A DNA stretch of 64,000 bases from Clostridia bacterium (GTDB taxonomy: Bacteria > Bacillota_A > Clostridia > Oscillospirales > CAG-272), in assembly GCA_017501345.1 (NCBI GenBank), contig JAFVXC010000009.1:3658-67657 (forward strand), given 5' to 3'. Each line of letters starts with the position of its first letter. The stretch's first letter is position 1. This document shows, piece after piece, positions 1 through 7,208 of this stretch. The notes below the pieces were generated by a model. That model saw only the letters and a program-made list of their open reading frames with translations. It was not told the DNA's origin and made no database searches. The translations under genes were made by a program, and so were the position numbers.

Positions 1-89
1 AACGGCCAAAGGGAGGGCGAGCTGATTGCAGAAATGCAGTAAAAGCACGCCCTCTTCTCAAAAAAACCAAAAAAATTCGAAAAAAGGTA

Positions 90-118
90 TTGACAAACAG
101 AGGCGATTGTGCTATAAT
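90..118 (+). promoter_or_regulatory. Promoter of the tRNA-Thr/tRNA-Arg pair
   Basis: TTGACA at 90-95 and TATAAT at 113-118 are separated by 17 bp, a perfect vegetative (sigma-A) consensus. It lies about 30 bp upstream of the tRNA-Thr gene, and no gene intervenes. Confidence 0.9.
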
Positions 119-150
119 AGTCAAGCGTTCGAAAGAGGGCACCGAAAAAT

Positions 151-226
151 GCTGCTATGGCTCAGTTGGTAGAGCACATCCTTGGTAAGGATGAGGTCAT
201 CAGTTCGACTCTGATTAGCAGCTCCA
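151..226 (+). tRNA. tRNA-Thr (anticodon GGT)
   Basis: Cloverleaf with acceptor stem GCTGCTA/TAGCAGC, anticodon loop TTGGTAA flanked by CATCC/GGATG, T-arm with GTTCGACTC, and an encoded 3' CCA at 224-226. The anticodon GGT reads ACC/ACT threonine codons. It is co-transcribed with the tRNA-Arg gene that starts 3 bp further on. Confidence 0.93.
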
Positions 227-228
227 AT

Positions 229-302
229 GTGGCATTAGCTCAGCTGGATAGAGTATTTGGCTACGAACCAAAAGGTCGGGGGTTCGAATCCCTCATGCCA
301 CG
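229..302 (+). tRNA. tRNA-Arg (anticodon ACG)
   Basis: Acceptor stem GTGGCAT/ATGCCAC, anticodon loop CTACGAA between TTTGG and CCAAA, T-loop GGTTCGAATC. Anticodon ACG is the usual inosine-modified arginine reader. Unlike its neighbour it has no encoded CCA (ends at the discriminator G), so CCA must be added after transcription. Its 3' end is partly duplicated further downstream at 447-490. Confidence 0.93.
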
Positions 303-304
303 AT

Positions 305-338
305 AAAAAAAGGATCATCCGAAGGATGGTCCTTTTTT
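305..338 (+). terminator. Intrinsic terminator of the tRNA pair
   Basis: A-rich 5' arm, GGATCATCC/GGATGGTCC stem, GAA loop and a run of six T. It begins directly after the tRNA-Arg discriminator base. Confidence 0.88.
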
Positions 339-527
339 ATCGTCATACGAGGGTGAGAGAAGGCGCGTGCAGAGCGCGCAGGAGGGAAGATCATTCCATC
401 TCCCACGTTCTGCGATCTGCCGCCTGAACGCGAAGCGGTCAGGTATGGGTTCAGAATTCCTCATGCCACGATAAAAAAGGATCATCCGAACAGCGTGCAA
501 AATTAGCGGAGAAATTATCTAACACAC

Positions 528-577
528 GGTAGGGGCGAACTGCGTTCGCCCGCGGGCGTTCAAAGAACGCCCCTACG
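528..577. repeat. GTAGGGGCG inverted-repeat element
   Basis: Short palindrome-like element with GTAGGGGCG at one end and CGCCCCTAC at the other. A longer relative with the same outer ends is at 46947-47063. Confidence 0.6.
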
Positions 578-614
578 GATAAACAAAAATTGATATGCAG
601 AAAGCAAAGATTAA

Positions 615-643
615 CCCCGACAGATTTTCAAGGTCTGTCGGGG
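615..643 (-). terminator. Candidate terminator of the small lipoprotein gene
   Basis: CCCCGACAGA/TCTGTCGGGG stem just downstream of the minus-strand gene that ends at 679. The following minus-strand sequence is only moderately T-rich, so termination efficiency is uncertain. Confidence 0.5.
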
Positions 644-678
644 GTCGTTTATTCAGTTAGATAAATTGGAATTTATCG

Positions 679-1086
679 CTATTTAAGTTCATCCAACAAA
701 GTATCAAAACGACTTGCTTCATCATAAGTCATTTTATACCAAGAACCGCCTTTGACCCTGATAAACATATTACCATCATGGTAGATAGTTAAAACATCAC
801 CGTTTTCATATTTAAGAGAAATCACCCAAGTCATGCCAGTATATTCATTGGGGTTTTCTTCAAAGTTGCTCTCTAAGTTCAAGGTTGACAAATAATCAAC
901 GATTGATTTTGCGTCTGCCCCGCTAAATGAATAGTTATATCCTTCGGGTAGAGAAGAAACATCAATATTGATTACGTTTCCTTCCGCTAATAGCTGACCT
1001 CCTTGCACTTGTTGCGGTTGCTGACTACATCCGACAATGCCCAACACGCAGATACATACCAATACTATTGCTATAATTTTTTTCAT
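679..1086 (-). CDS. Small secreted lipoprotein of unknown function
   Basis: About 135 residues. The N-terminus is a classic lipoprotein signal: MKK, a hydrophobic stretch, then GIVGC as the lipobox, so the mature protein would start at that Cys and be anchored outside the membrane. I start it at the internal Met-Lys-Lys because a GAGGT ribosome binding site lies 8 nt upstream, rather than at the Met 7 codons earlier. The rest is soluble and polar, rich in aromatic and acidic residues, with no family I recognise. It is clearly more AT-rich than nearby housekeeping genes and lies inside the 491-1510 insert, which suggests acquisition with that element. Confidence 0.7.
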   Translation of the reverse strand: MKKIIAIVLVCICVLGIVGCSQQPQQVQGGQLLAEGNVINIDVSSLPEGYNYSFSGADAKSIVDYLSTLNLESNFEENPNEYTGMTWVISLKYENGDVLTIYHDGNMFIRVKGGSWYKMTYDEASRFDTLLDELK

Positions 1087-1201
1087 TTCGTTTACCTCGT
1101 TCAACAAATTCTTATTTACAGTTCTGTTTTATCGCCAGTTTCGCCTTTGTATTACAAAGGCATAGGGCAAAGCCCATACCCCTAAAGATGCACGAACGCG
1201 T

Positions 1202-1421
1202 CCAAAGGCTCCCTCCGGGAGGGAGCTCCCGACGAAGTCGGGTGAGGGAGAGTGCGTTACAATGAAGTTAGCACAAATATAAAGTCACGCAGGCTCCTTC
1301 CGTCACGCTCCGCGTGCCACCGTCTCGCTTCGGCTCGGTCACGCTCGGGCTCTGACACCACACCGTGGTGTCATTCACTACCCTCGCGCCGCTTCGCTAC
1401 CTCCCGGAGGAAGGCTTTTTG
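1202..1421. repeat. CTCCCTCCGGGAGGGAG MITE-like repeat, copy 1
   Basis: Begins AAAGGCTCCCTCCGGGAGGG and ends with GGAGGAAGGCTTTTTG, so the outer ends are imperfect inverted repeats. The interior shares the blocks GGTGAGGGAGAG, AATGAAGT and ACGCAGGCTCCTTCC with the copy at 18473-18614, but here about 80 bp of additional hairpin sequence is present. No ORF. Confidence 0.65.
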
Positions 1422-1442
1422 TTAGCCCCATTATAACACAAA

Positions 1443-1477
1443 TCGGCAGAGAAAACAAGTTCTCTGCCGAAATTTTT
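1443..1477. terminator. Hairpin near the right end of the insert
   Basis: TCGGCAGAGAA/TTCTCTGCCGA perfect 11-bp stem followed by AATTTTT. Plausible terminator; the upstream transcript is unknown. Confidence 0.5.
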
Positions 1478-1639
1478 GTGCCTGTCATTTCTCTGCTAAG
1501 AATGCAGAGAGAAGGATGGTCCTTTTTTATCGTCATACGAGAGAAAGAGAAGCCGCGTGCAGAGCGCGATGCCTCATCCGTAACTCGTGGCGCTTGCGAC
1601 AGGATCGGACGCAGGATGTCTGCTATACAAATATTTCCC

Positions 1640-1676
1640 GCTCCCGCTTGACAGCGGGAGCTTTTTCGTTTATAAT
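1640..1676 (+). promoter_or_regulatory. lepA promoter nested in a terminator hairpin
   Basis: GCTCCCGC (1640-1647) and GCGGGAGC (1654-1661) form a perfect 8-bp stem followed by TTTTT, a textbook terminator. Its 6-nt loop is TTGACA (1648-1653), and exactly 17 bp later is TATAAT (1671-1676). The same bases therefore read as a terminator for upstream transcription and a consensus promoter for lepA, whose start codon is at 1715. Confidence 0.8.
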
Positions 1677-1714
1677 ATATTCTGTATAGTTGTTTATCAA
1701 AGAGGAGTATATAT

Positions 1715-3526
1715 ATGTCAGAAAGACAGGAACACATCAGGAATTTTTCGATCATCGCGCATATCGACCACGGCAAGTCCACGCTTGCTGATCGTCTTTT
1801 GGAGGCGACCGATACCCTCACGAAGCGTGAGATGGAGGAGCAGGTGCTCGACAATATGGAGCTCGAGCGAGAGCGCGGCATTACGATCAAGGCGCGCGCC
1901 GTTCGTCTGCACTACACCGCAAAGAACGGGGAGGCATATCTTTTCCACCTGATCGATACTCCCGGACACGTTGACTTCAATTACGAGGTCTCGCGTTCGC
2001 TTTCTGCGTGCGAGGGTGCGCTGCTCGTTGTTGATGCGACGCAGGGTGTTGAAGCACAGACGCTTGCCAATGCTTATCTCGCGATCGATGCGAATCTTGA
2101 GATCGTTCCCGTCATCAACAAGATCGATCTGCCCTCAGCGAATATTGACAAGTGCCGCGGTGAGATCGAGGACATCATCGGTGTCCCCGCAGAGGATTGC
2201 CCCGCAGTTTCTGCAAAGACCGGACTCAACATCGAGGACGTGCTCGAGGCGGTCGTGCGTGATATCCCAGCACCGAGCGGTGACGAAAACGCTCCCCTTA
2301 AGGCGCTTATTTTCGATTCTTACTACGACAGCTATCTCGGCGTTGTCGTCAACATCCGTGTGATCGACGGGGAGGTGCGCCCCGGAGACAAGGTTCTGAT
2401 GATGAATACGGGCAAGACCTACGAGATCGTCGAGGTTGGTACGATGGAGCCCTTCGGGCTTTATAAGACGGGCAAGCTATCGGCGGGCGAGGTCGGATAT
2501 ATCACGGCGTCGATCAAGAGCGTCAGCGACACGCGCGTCGGCGATACCGTGACCCTTGCACAGAACCCGACCGCCGAGCCTTTGCCGGGCTTCAAGGCGG
2601 TACAGTCGATGGTTTACGCAGGCATTTATCCCGCTGACGGCTCACGCTACGGCGATCTCCGCGAGGCGCTTGAAAAGCTGATGCTGAACGATGCGTCGCT
2701 TTCCTTCGAGCCCGAGACCTCGGTCGCGCTCGGCTTTGGCTTCCGTTGCGGCTTCCTCGGTCTCCTTCATATGGAGATCATTGAGGAGCGTCTTGAACGC
2801 GAATTCAATCTTGATCTCATTACGACCGCGCCGAGCGTTATTTACCGTGTCAAGACGCGCGGCGGTGAGGAGCTTCTGATCGACAATCCGTCGAATTTCC
2901 CGACGCCTGATGAGATTGAGATCGCATATGAGCCGATCGTCAAGGCAAATATTATTACGCCGACCGATTACGTCGGCAACCTGATGGATCTCTGCCAGGA
3001 CAGACGTGGCGAGTTCAAGGATATGAAGTACATCGACACCGACCGTGTCGAGCTGCACTACGATCTGCCGCTGAACGAGATCATCTACGACTTTTTCGAT
3101 GCGATGAAGAGCCGTTCGAAGGGCTATGCATCGCTTGACTATGAGCTTGCGGGCTACGTTCCGAGTAAGCTGCAGAAGCTCGACTTCCTCTTGAACGGCG
3201 ATCCCGTTGACGCGCTTTCCTTTATCGTACACGAGCAGAAGGCGTACGCACGTGCGCGCCGCATTTGCGAAAAGCTGAAGGAGAACATCCCGCGTGCGCT
3301 CTTCGAGATTCCGATCCAGGCGGCGGTCAACGGACGTGTGATCGCGCGTGAGACCGTCAAGGCGATGCGTAAGGACGTCCTTGCGAAGTGCTACGGCGGT
3401 GACATTACCCGTAAGAAGAAGCTGCTCGAGAAGCAAAAGGAGGGCAAGAAGAAGATGCGCCAGCTCGGCTCGGTGCAGGTCTCGCCCGAGGCCTTTATGG
3501 CGGTGCTGAAGCTCGATGAATCGTAA
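1715..3526 (+). CDS. lepA: Elongation factor 4 (LepA), back-translocating ribosomal GTPase
   Basis: 603 residues, the normal LepA length. The GTPase domain is at the N-terminus: G1 AHIDHGKST near residue 16, G3 DTPGH near 80, G4 NKID near 132. EF-G-like domains follow, then the LepA-specific C-terminal domain rich in Lys and Arg (about residues 500-600). Known role of the family: remodels stalled or mistranslocated ribosomes and helps ribosome biogenesis. AGAGGAG lies about 10 nt before the ATG. The stop overlaps the start of hemW, and lepA-hemW is a frequent pair in Firmicutes. Confidence 0.96.
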   Translation: MSERQEHIRNFSIIAHIDHGKSTLADRLLEATDTLTKREMEEQVLDNMELERERGITIKARAVRLHYTAKNGEAYLFHLIDTPGHVDFNYEVSRSLSACEGALLVVDATQGVEAQTLANAYLAIDANLEIVPVINKIDLPSANIDKCRGEIEDIIGVPAEDCPAVSAKTGLNIEDVLEAVVRDIPAPSGDENAPLKALIFDSYYDSYLGVVVNIRVIDGEVRPGDKVLMMNTGKTYEIVEVGTMEPFGLYKTGKLSAGEVGYITASIKSVSDTRVGDTVTLAQNPTAEPLPGFKAVQSMVYAGIYPADGSRYGDLREALEKLMLNDASLSFEPETSVALGFGFRCGFLGLLHMEIIEERLEREFNLDLITTAPSVIYRVKTRGGEELLIDNPSNFPTPDEIEIAYEPIVKANIITPTDYVGNLMDLCQDRRGEFKDMKYIDTDRVELHYDLPLNEIIYDFFDAMKSRSKGYASLDYELAGYVPSKLQKLDFLLNGDPVDALSFIVHEQKAYARARRICEKLKENIPRALFEIPIQAAVNGRVIARETVKAMRKDVLAKCYGGDITRKKKLLEKQKEGKKKMRQLGSVQVSPEAFMAVLKLDES

Positions 3527-4658
3527 CTTGTGCACAAAGAAAGCGCTCTCGCTGTATATCCATATCCCGTTTTGCGTACAGAAGTGTAATTACTGCGATT
3601 TTTGCTCCTTTCCCCGTGCGACGGAGGATTTGAAGGCGCGTTATGTGTTCGAGCTGGTGCGGCGCATCTCCTCTATGGCGGAGGCTTGTCGCGGATATCG
3701 CGTAGAGACGATCTATTTCGGCGGCGGAACGCCGACCTTGCTTCCTGCACGGGATATCGCGCGTGTGCTTGAAGCGGTCAGTGCGCATTACAGTCTGTCC
3801 GATACTGCCGAGATTTCGGTGGAGTGCAACCCGGGAACGGTGGACGGGGAATATCTTGCGGCTCTTCGCGCGTCGGGGGTAAATCGTCTCAGTGTAGGAC
3901 TTCAGTCGTCAAGCGAGGCGGAGCTTCGTCTCCTCGGACGGATCCACACGGCGGAGGATTTTCTTCGTTGTATGGATGACGCGCGTACGGCAGGCTTTGA
4001 TAATTTATCGGCGGACGTGATGTTCGGCATCCCCGCGCAGACGCCCGAATCCTTCCGTGAGACCCTGCGCTTTGCGCTTTTGGCAGAGCCTTCGCATATA
4101 TCTGCGTACGGGCTGAAAATTGAAGAAGGGACGCCCTTCGGACGACAGCGGGAGCAGCTCGTGCTCCCCGACGAGGACAGCGAGGACGAGATGTATCGCA
4201 ATGCTGTGGATATCCTTATGCGTCACGGATTCGAGCGCTATGAGATCAGTAATTTTGCGAGACCCGGGTACGAATCACGGCACAATCTTGCGTACTGGAC
4301 ACAGAAGGACTATCTCGGATTCGGTGTGGCGGCGCATTCGTATTTTGAGAACGAGCGCTTCGGCGCGTCACGCGATCTTGGTGCCTTTCTCCGCGGTGAG
4401 GACGTCACGGAGAGCCGTGAAGCGATCTCCGCAGAAGAACGGAGACGTGAATATCTGATGCTGCGTATGCGCCTTGAACGGGGTGTAGAGCGGTCGGATT
4501 TTGATCTCCGATTCGGAAGTGGTGCGTTTGACCGCCTTTACGGAGAGAAGCTCAGACGCTATATAGCGGGCGGCTTCGTCCGCGAGACGGACGACGGCTA
4601 CGCCTTCACCACGGCAGGATTCCGCGTGAGCAACTATATTTTGTCGGAGTTATTATAA
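3516..4658 (+). CDS. hemW: HemW-like radical SAM protein (heme chaperone family)
   Basis: 380 residues. The radical SAM cluster motif CVQKCNYC is at about residues 19-26, followed by the GGGTPT SAM-binding motif near 70. The CxxxCxxC spacing and C-terminal HemN-like domain fit the HemW/HemN family, often annotated as oxygen-independent coproporphyrinogen III oxidase. HemW proteins lack true oxidase activity and deliver heme. The start overlaps the last 11 bases of lepA, implying translational coupling. No other heme genes are in the window, so the substrate in this anaerobe is unclear. Confidence 0.92.
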   Translation: MNRNLCTKKALSLYIHIPFCVQKCNYCDFCSFPRATEDLKARYVFELVRRISSMAEACRGYRVETIYFGGGTPTLLPARDIARVLEAVSAHYSLSDTAEISVECNPGTVDGEYLAALRASGVNRLSVGLQSSSEAELRLLGRIHTAEDFLRCMDDARTAGFDNLSADVMFGIPAQTPESFRETLRFALLAEPSHISAYGLKIEEGTPFGRQREQLVLPDEDSEDEMYRNAVDILMRHGFERYEISNFARPGYESRHNLAYWTQKDYLGFGVAAHSYFENERFGASRDLGAFLRGEDVTESREAISAEERRREYLMLRMRLERGVERSDFDLRFGSGAFDRLYGEKLRRYIAGGFVRETDDGYAFTTAGFRVSNYILSELL

Positions 4659-4662
4659 GCAG

Positions 4663-4825
4663 GGGCTTGCCCCTGCATCCCACTTGAAAGCTTTTTAGAA
4701 AAAGTTTTCAAGACTTTCAAAAACTTTTGCCGAAAATACTTTTTCGAGAAACGTTCTTGGAGAGGTCAAGGAGAAACTTCTTTCAAGAAGTTTCTTCTTG
4801 TGGGGGGCGGGGCAACGCCCCGAGA
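4663..4825. repeat. Intergenic repeat cluster with AAACTTCTT..AAGAAGTTT hairpin
   Basis: Contains GCAGGGGCTTGCCCCTGC, an A/T-rich stretch of CTTTCAAAAACTTTT-like repeats, GAAACTTCTTTCAAGAAGTTTC and GGGGCGGGGCAACGCCCC. The same set of hairpins, diverged, lies between leuD and leuC at 43790-43945. No gene. It separates hemW from smpB and no clear promoter was seen in it. Confidence 0.5.
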
Positions 4826-4837
4826 TTAGGAGAACAT

Positions 4838-5317
4838 ATGGCAGAGAACAATAAAAAAGCACAGCGCCCTGTGGCGGAAAACCGCAAGGCGTATCACGAT
4901 TATTTCGTTGATGAGAAATATGAGGCGGGGATCGAGCTGTTCGGTACCGAGGTCAAGAGCATTCGCGGCGGACAGGTCAATCTGAAGGACAGCTACTGCG
5001 AGGTTCGGAACGGTGAGATCTTTGCGGTCGGCTTCCGCGTCAGCCCGTACGAGCAGGGAAATATCTTCAATCGCGATCCGATGCGCGAAAAGCGTCTTTT
5101 GATGCACAAGAGAGAGATTATGAAGCTGCACGGTCTTGTCTCGCAGAAGGGATACACGCTGATCCCGCTGCGCATCTATTTCGTCGGCTCACGGCTGAAA
5201 ATGGAGATCGGGCTGTGTCGCGGTAAGAAGCTGTACGACAAGCGCGAGTCGATCGCGAAAAAGGAATCGAACCGCGAGATCGAGCGGCAGTTCAAATCGC
5301 ATTCAAAATACGACTGA
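4838..5317 (+). CDS. smpB: SsrA-binding protein SmpB
   Basis: 159 residues, typical for SmpB. Conserved N-terminal NRKAYHDYFV, the GTEVKSIR and KDSYC segments, and a basic C-terminal tail (KKLYDKRES... then KSHSKYD). SmpB binds tmRNA and brings it to stalled ribosomes in trans-translation. An in-frame Met upstream at 4727 lies in repeat DNA and has no conserved sequence. The ATG at 4838 has TAGGAG at the right distance and the conserved start, so I chose it. No tmRNA gene (ssrA) was recognised nearby. Confidence 0.96.
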   Translation: MAENNKKAQRPVAENRKAYHDYFVDEKYEAGIELFGTEVKSIRGGQVNLKDSYCEVRNGEIFAVGFRVSPYEQGNIFNRDPMREKRLLMHKREIMKLHGLVSQKGYTLIPLRIYFVGSRLKMEIGLCRGKKLYDKRESIAKKESNREIERQFKSHSKYD

Positions 5318-5350
5318 CTGTGCGTCTAAGGTCGAATGCGGATCAATATA

Positions 5351-5390
5351 AAAATGACCCCGTCGGGATTTTCCCGACGGGGTTCTTTCT
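5351..5390. terminator. Bidirectional terminator between smpB and hydA
   Basis: GACCCCGTCGGGA/TCCCGACGGGGTTC stem with T-rich sequence on the right and A-rich on the left, between two convergent genes. Confidence 0.85.
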
Positions 5391-5421
5391 TTATGCGGTT
5401 ATCGCAAGATCAGACGAGTGA

Positions 5422-7194
5422 TCAGTCCTTCTCGTCGAAGGGAACACGCGCGTGGTAGTGCGTGTGGAGCAGCTCGTGTGCGAGATGCGAGTTGGGCTCA
5501 CCGAGGAACTCGTCGTACAGCGCCTTGATCTGAGGATTGTTGTGGGACTGGCGGAGAACCTGTCTCTCATCCTCGGAGTAGAGTGCCTTTGCACGCTTTT
5601 CCTTATAGGTGTCCATAATATCGGCATCCTCATTGGGGAGGAAGCACTCTCTGACGTAAGGCTGACCGCCGCCGTTGATACAGCCGCCGGGGCAACCCAT
5701 GATCTCGATGAAGTGGTACTTGCTCGTTCCTGCGCGGATCTCGTCAAGAAGAACCTTTGCATTCTTCATACCGTGAGCAACGGCAACGTTGACGGTCATA
5801 CCGCCGAGCGTAAGGCTTGCTTCCTTAATGCCGTCGAAGCCTCTGACAGCCTCGAACTTGATCGCCTCGTGCTCCTTGCCGGTGAGGACGTAGTGAGCGG
5901 TTCTGAGAGCCGCCTCCATAACGCCGCCCGTAACACCGAAGATGACGCCGGCGCCGGTGTATTCACCGATGACGTCGTTGTCGAATTCCTCGTCGGGAAG
6001 CTTAACGAAGTTGATGCCGCTTCTCTTGATCAGCTTGCCGAGCTCACGCGTCGTGAGAACTGCGTCGACGTCTGCGAGACCCTTGGTCTTCAGATCTTCT
6101 CTTTCCTTCTCGAACTTCTTTGCGGTACAAGGCATGATCGAGACAACGAACATATCCTCGGGAGCAATGCCGACCTTTGCAGCATAGTAGTGCTTCAGGA
6201 CTGCGCCGAACATTTCGTGAGGAGACTTGCAGCTCGAAACGTGATCGAGGCAGTCGCCGTAGTAGTACTCTGCGTAATTGATCCATCCGGGCGAGCAGGA
6301 GGTGAGCATCGGGAGCGCACCGCCGTTCTTGATTCTGGAGATCAGCTCGGTAGCCTCCTCCATAATGGTGAGGTCAGCTGCGTAGTTGGTATCGAATACC
6401 TTCTTGAAGCCGAGACGACGGAGAGCCGCAACCATCTTGCCGGTTACGGGCGTGCCGATCTTCATACCGAATTCCTCGCCGAGCGCTGCTCTGACTGCAG
6501 GAGCGGTCTGAACGACAACGTACTTGCCTGCCTTCATAGCGTCGTCGACCTTGTCGATCTCGCTCTTTTCCATCAGAGCACCGGTGGGGCAAACGTTGAC
6601 ACACTGGCCGCAGAGGATACAGGGCGATTCGGTGAAGCTTCTGTTCTCGGCAGGGCCGATGATGGTTTTGAAGCCTCTGTTCTGGAAGCCGATGATGCCG
6701 TTACCGTGTGCATTCGAGCAACGAGCAACGCATCTGCCGCAGAGGACACACTTGGAGGTGTCTCTTACGATCGAGGGGCTGAGCATATCGACCGTGGTCT
6801 CGGTCTTGGTGCCACAGAACATATCATCTCTTGCACCCGTGAGGCGAGCGACGTGGAGAAGCTCACACTTTTCGTTCTTATCACAGGTCTGGCAGAGCAT
6901 CGAATGGTTGGAGAGCAGGAGCTCGACCGATGCACGGCGAGCCGCAACTGCCTTCGGGGAGGAGATCGTGATCTCCATACCCTCGTTTATGGGATATACG
7001 CAGGATGCGACAAGTCCTCTCGCACCGGTTGCCTCAACGAGACATACGCGGCAGGAGCCCTTGTTGCATTCGCCGTGGTTGAAGGCGCACAGCGTGGGGA
7101 TCTCATATCCGCAAGCCTTTGCCGCCTCAAGGATGGTAAGGCCTTCTTCTACCTGATAGGGAATGCCTTCAATCTTTATATTAATCTTTGCCAT
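5422..7194 (-). CDS. hydA: [FeFe] hydrogenase catalytic subunit HydA (NAD(P)-linked type)
   Basis: 590 residues. Order of domains: [2Fe-2S] plant-type domain (cysteines in CNKGSCRVC, residues ~35-55), a His/Cys cluster segment (~95-115), two [4Fe-4S] motifs (CVLCGRC and CILCGQC, ~148 and ~191), then the H-cluster domain with TSCSPGW (~300), MPCTAKKFE (~355) and MGCPGGCINGGGQP (~505). It is the proton-reducing or H2-oxidising subunit of a soluble HydABC complex with the two genes upstream. The textbook first motif is TSCCPGW; here the Cys-Cys pair is Cys-Ser. It is the last gene of hydCBA, 14 bp after hydB. Confidence 0.95.
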   Translation of the reverse strand: MAKINIKIEGIPYQVEEGLTILEAAKACGYEIPTLCAFNHGECNKGSCRVCLVEATGARGLVASCVYPINEGMEITISSPKAVAARRASVELLLSNHSMLCQTCDKNEKCELLHVARLTGARDDMFCGTKTETTVDMLSPSIVRDTSKCVLCGRCVARCSNAHGNGIIGFQNRGFKTIIGPAENRSFTESPCILCGQCVNVCPTGALMEKSEIDKVDDAMKAGKYVVVQTAPAVRAALGEEFGMKIGTPVTGKMVAALRRLGFKKVFDTNYAADLTIMEEATELISRIKNGGALPMLTSCSPGWINYAEYYYGDCLDHVSSCKSPHEMFGAVLKHYYAAKVGIAPEDMFVVSIMPCTAKKFEKEREDLKTKGLADVDAVLTTRELGKLIKRSGINFVKLPDEEFDNDVIGEYTGAGVIFGVTGGVMEAALRTAHYVLTGKEHEAIKFEAVRGFDGIKEASLTLGGMTVNVAVAHGMKNAKVLLDEIRAGTSKYHFIEIMGCPGGCINGGGQPYVRECFLPNEDADIMDTYKEKRAKALYSEDERQVLRQSHNNPQIKALYDEFLGEPNSHLAHELLHTHYHARVPFDEKD

Positions 7195-7208
7195 TGTAAC
7201 CTTCCCCC

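Larger units (their letters stand above)
491..1510. mobile_element. About 1 kb inverted-repeat-bounded insertion without transposase
   Basis: The insert sits in the loop of the duplicated terminator and is flanked by GAA on both sides (488-490 and 1511-1513), which looks like a 3-bp target duplication. Its ends match as imperfect inverted repeats: the left end (496-515) and the complement of the right end share TGCA-3nt-TTAGC-1nt-GAGAAAT. It carries one small lipoprotein gene on the minus strand and two nested hairpin repeats, but no transposase, so it would have to be mobilised in trans. Boundaries come from the interrupted repeat and are good to a few bases. The element type is inferred. 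Confidence 0.6.
447..1570 (+). repeat. Second, split copy of the tRNA-Arg tail and terminator
   Basis: Bases 447-490 repeat 280-322 (end of the tRNA T-arm, acceptor 3' strand and the left terminator arm) with small changes. Bases 1511-1570 repeat 321-379 (right terminator arm and following DNA). Read together the two pieces restore one full second copy, interrupted exactly in the GAA loop of the terminator hairpin by 491-1510. A tandem duplication of the tRNA tail was therefore followed by an insertion. Confidence 0.8.

Noticed and set aside
491..1510. Tyrosine-integrase genomic island at the tRNA-Arg gene
   Set aside because: No integrase, only about 1 kb long, and the insertion point is the terminator loop, not the tRNA anticodon or T-loop core; a TIR element explains it better.
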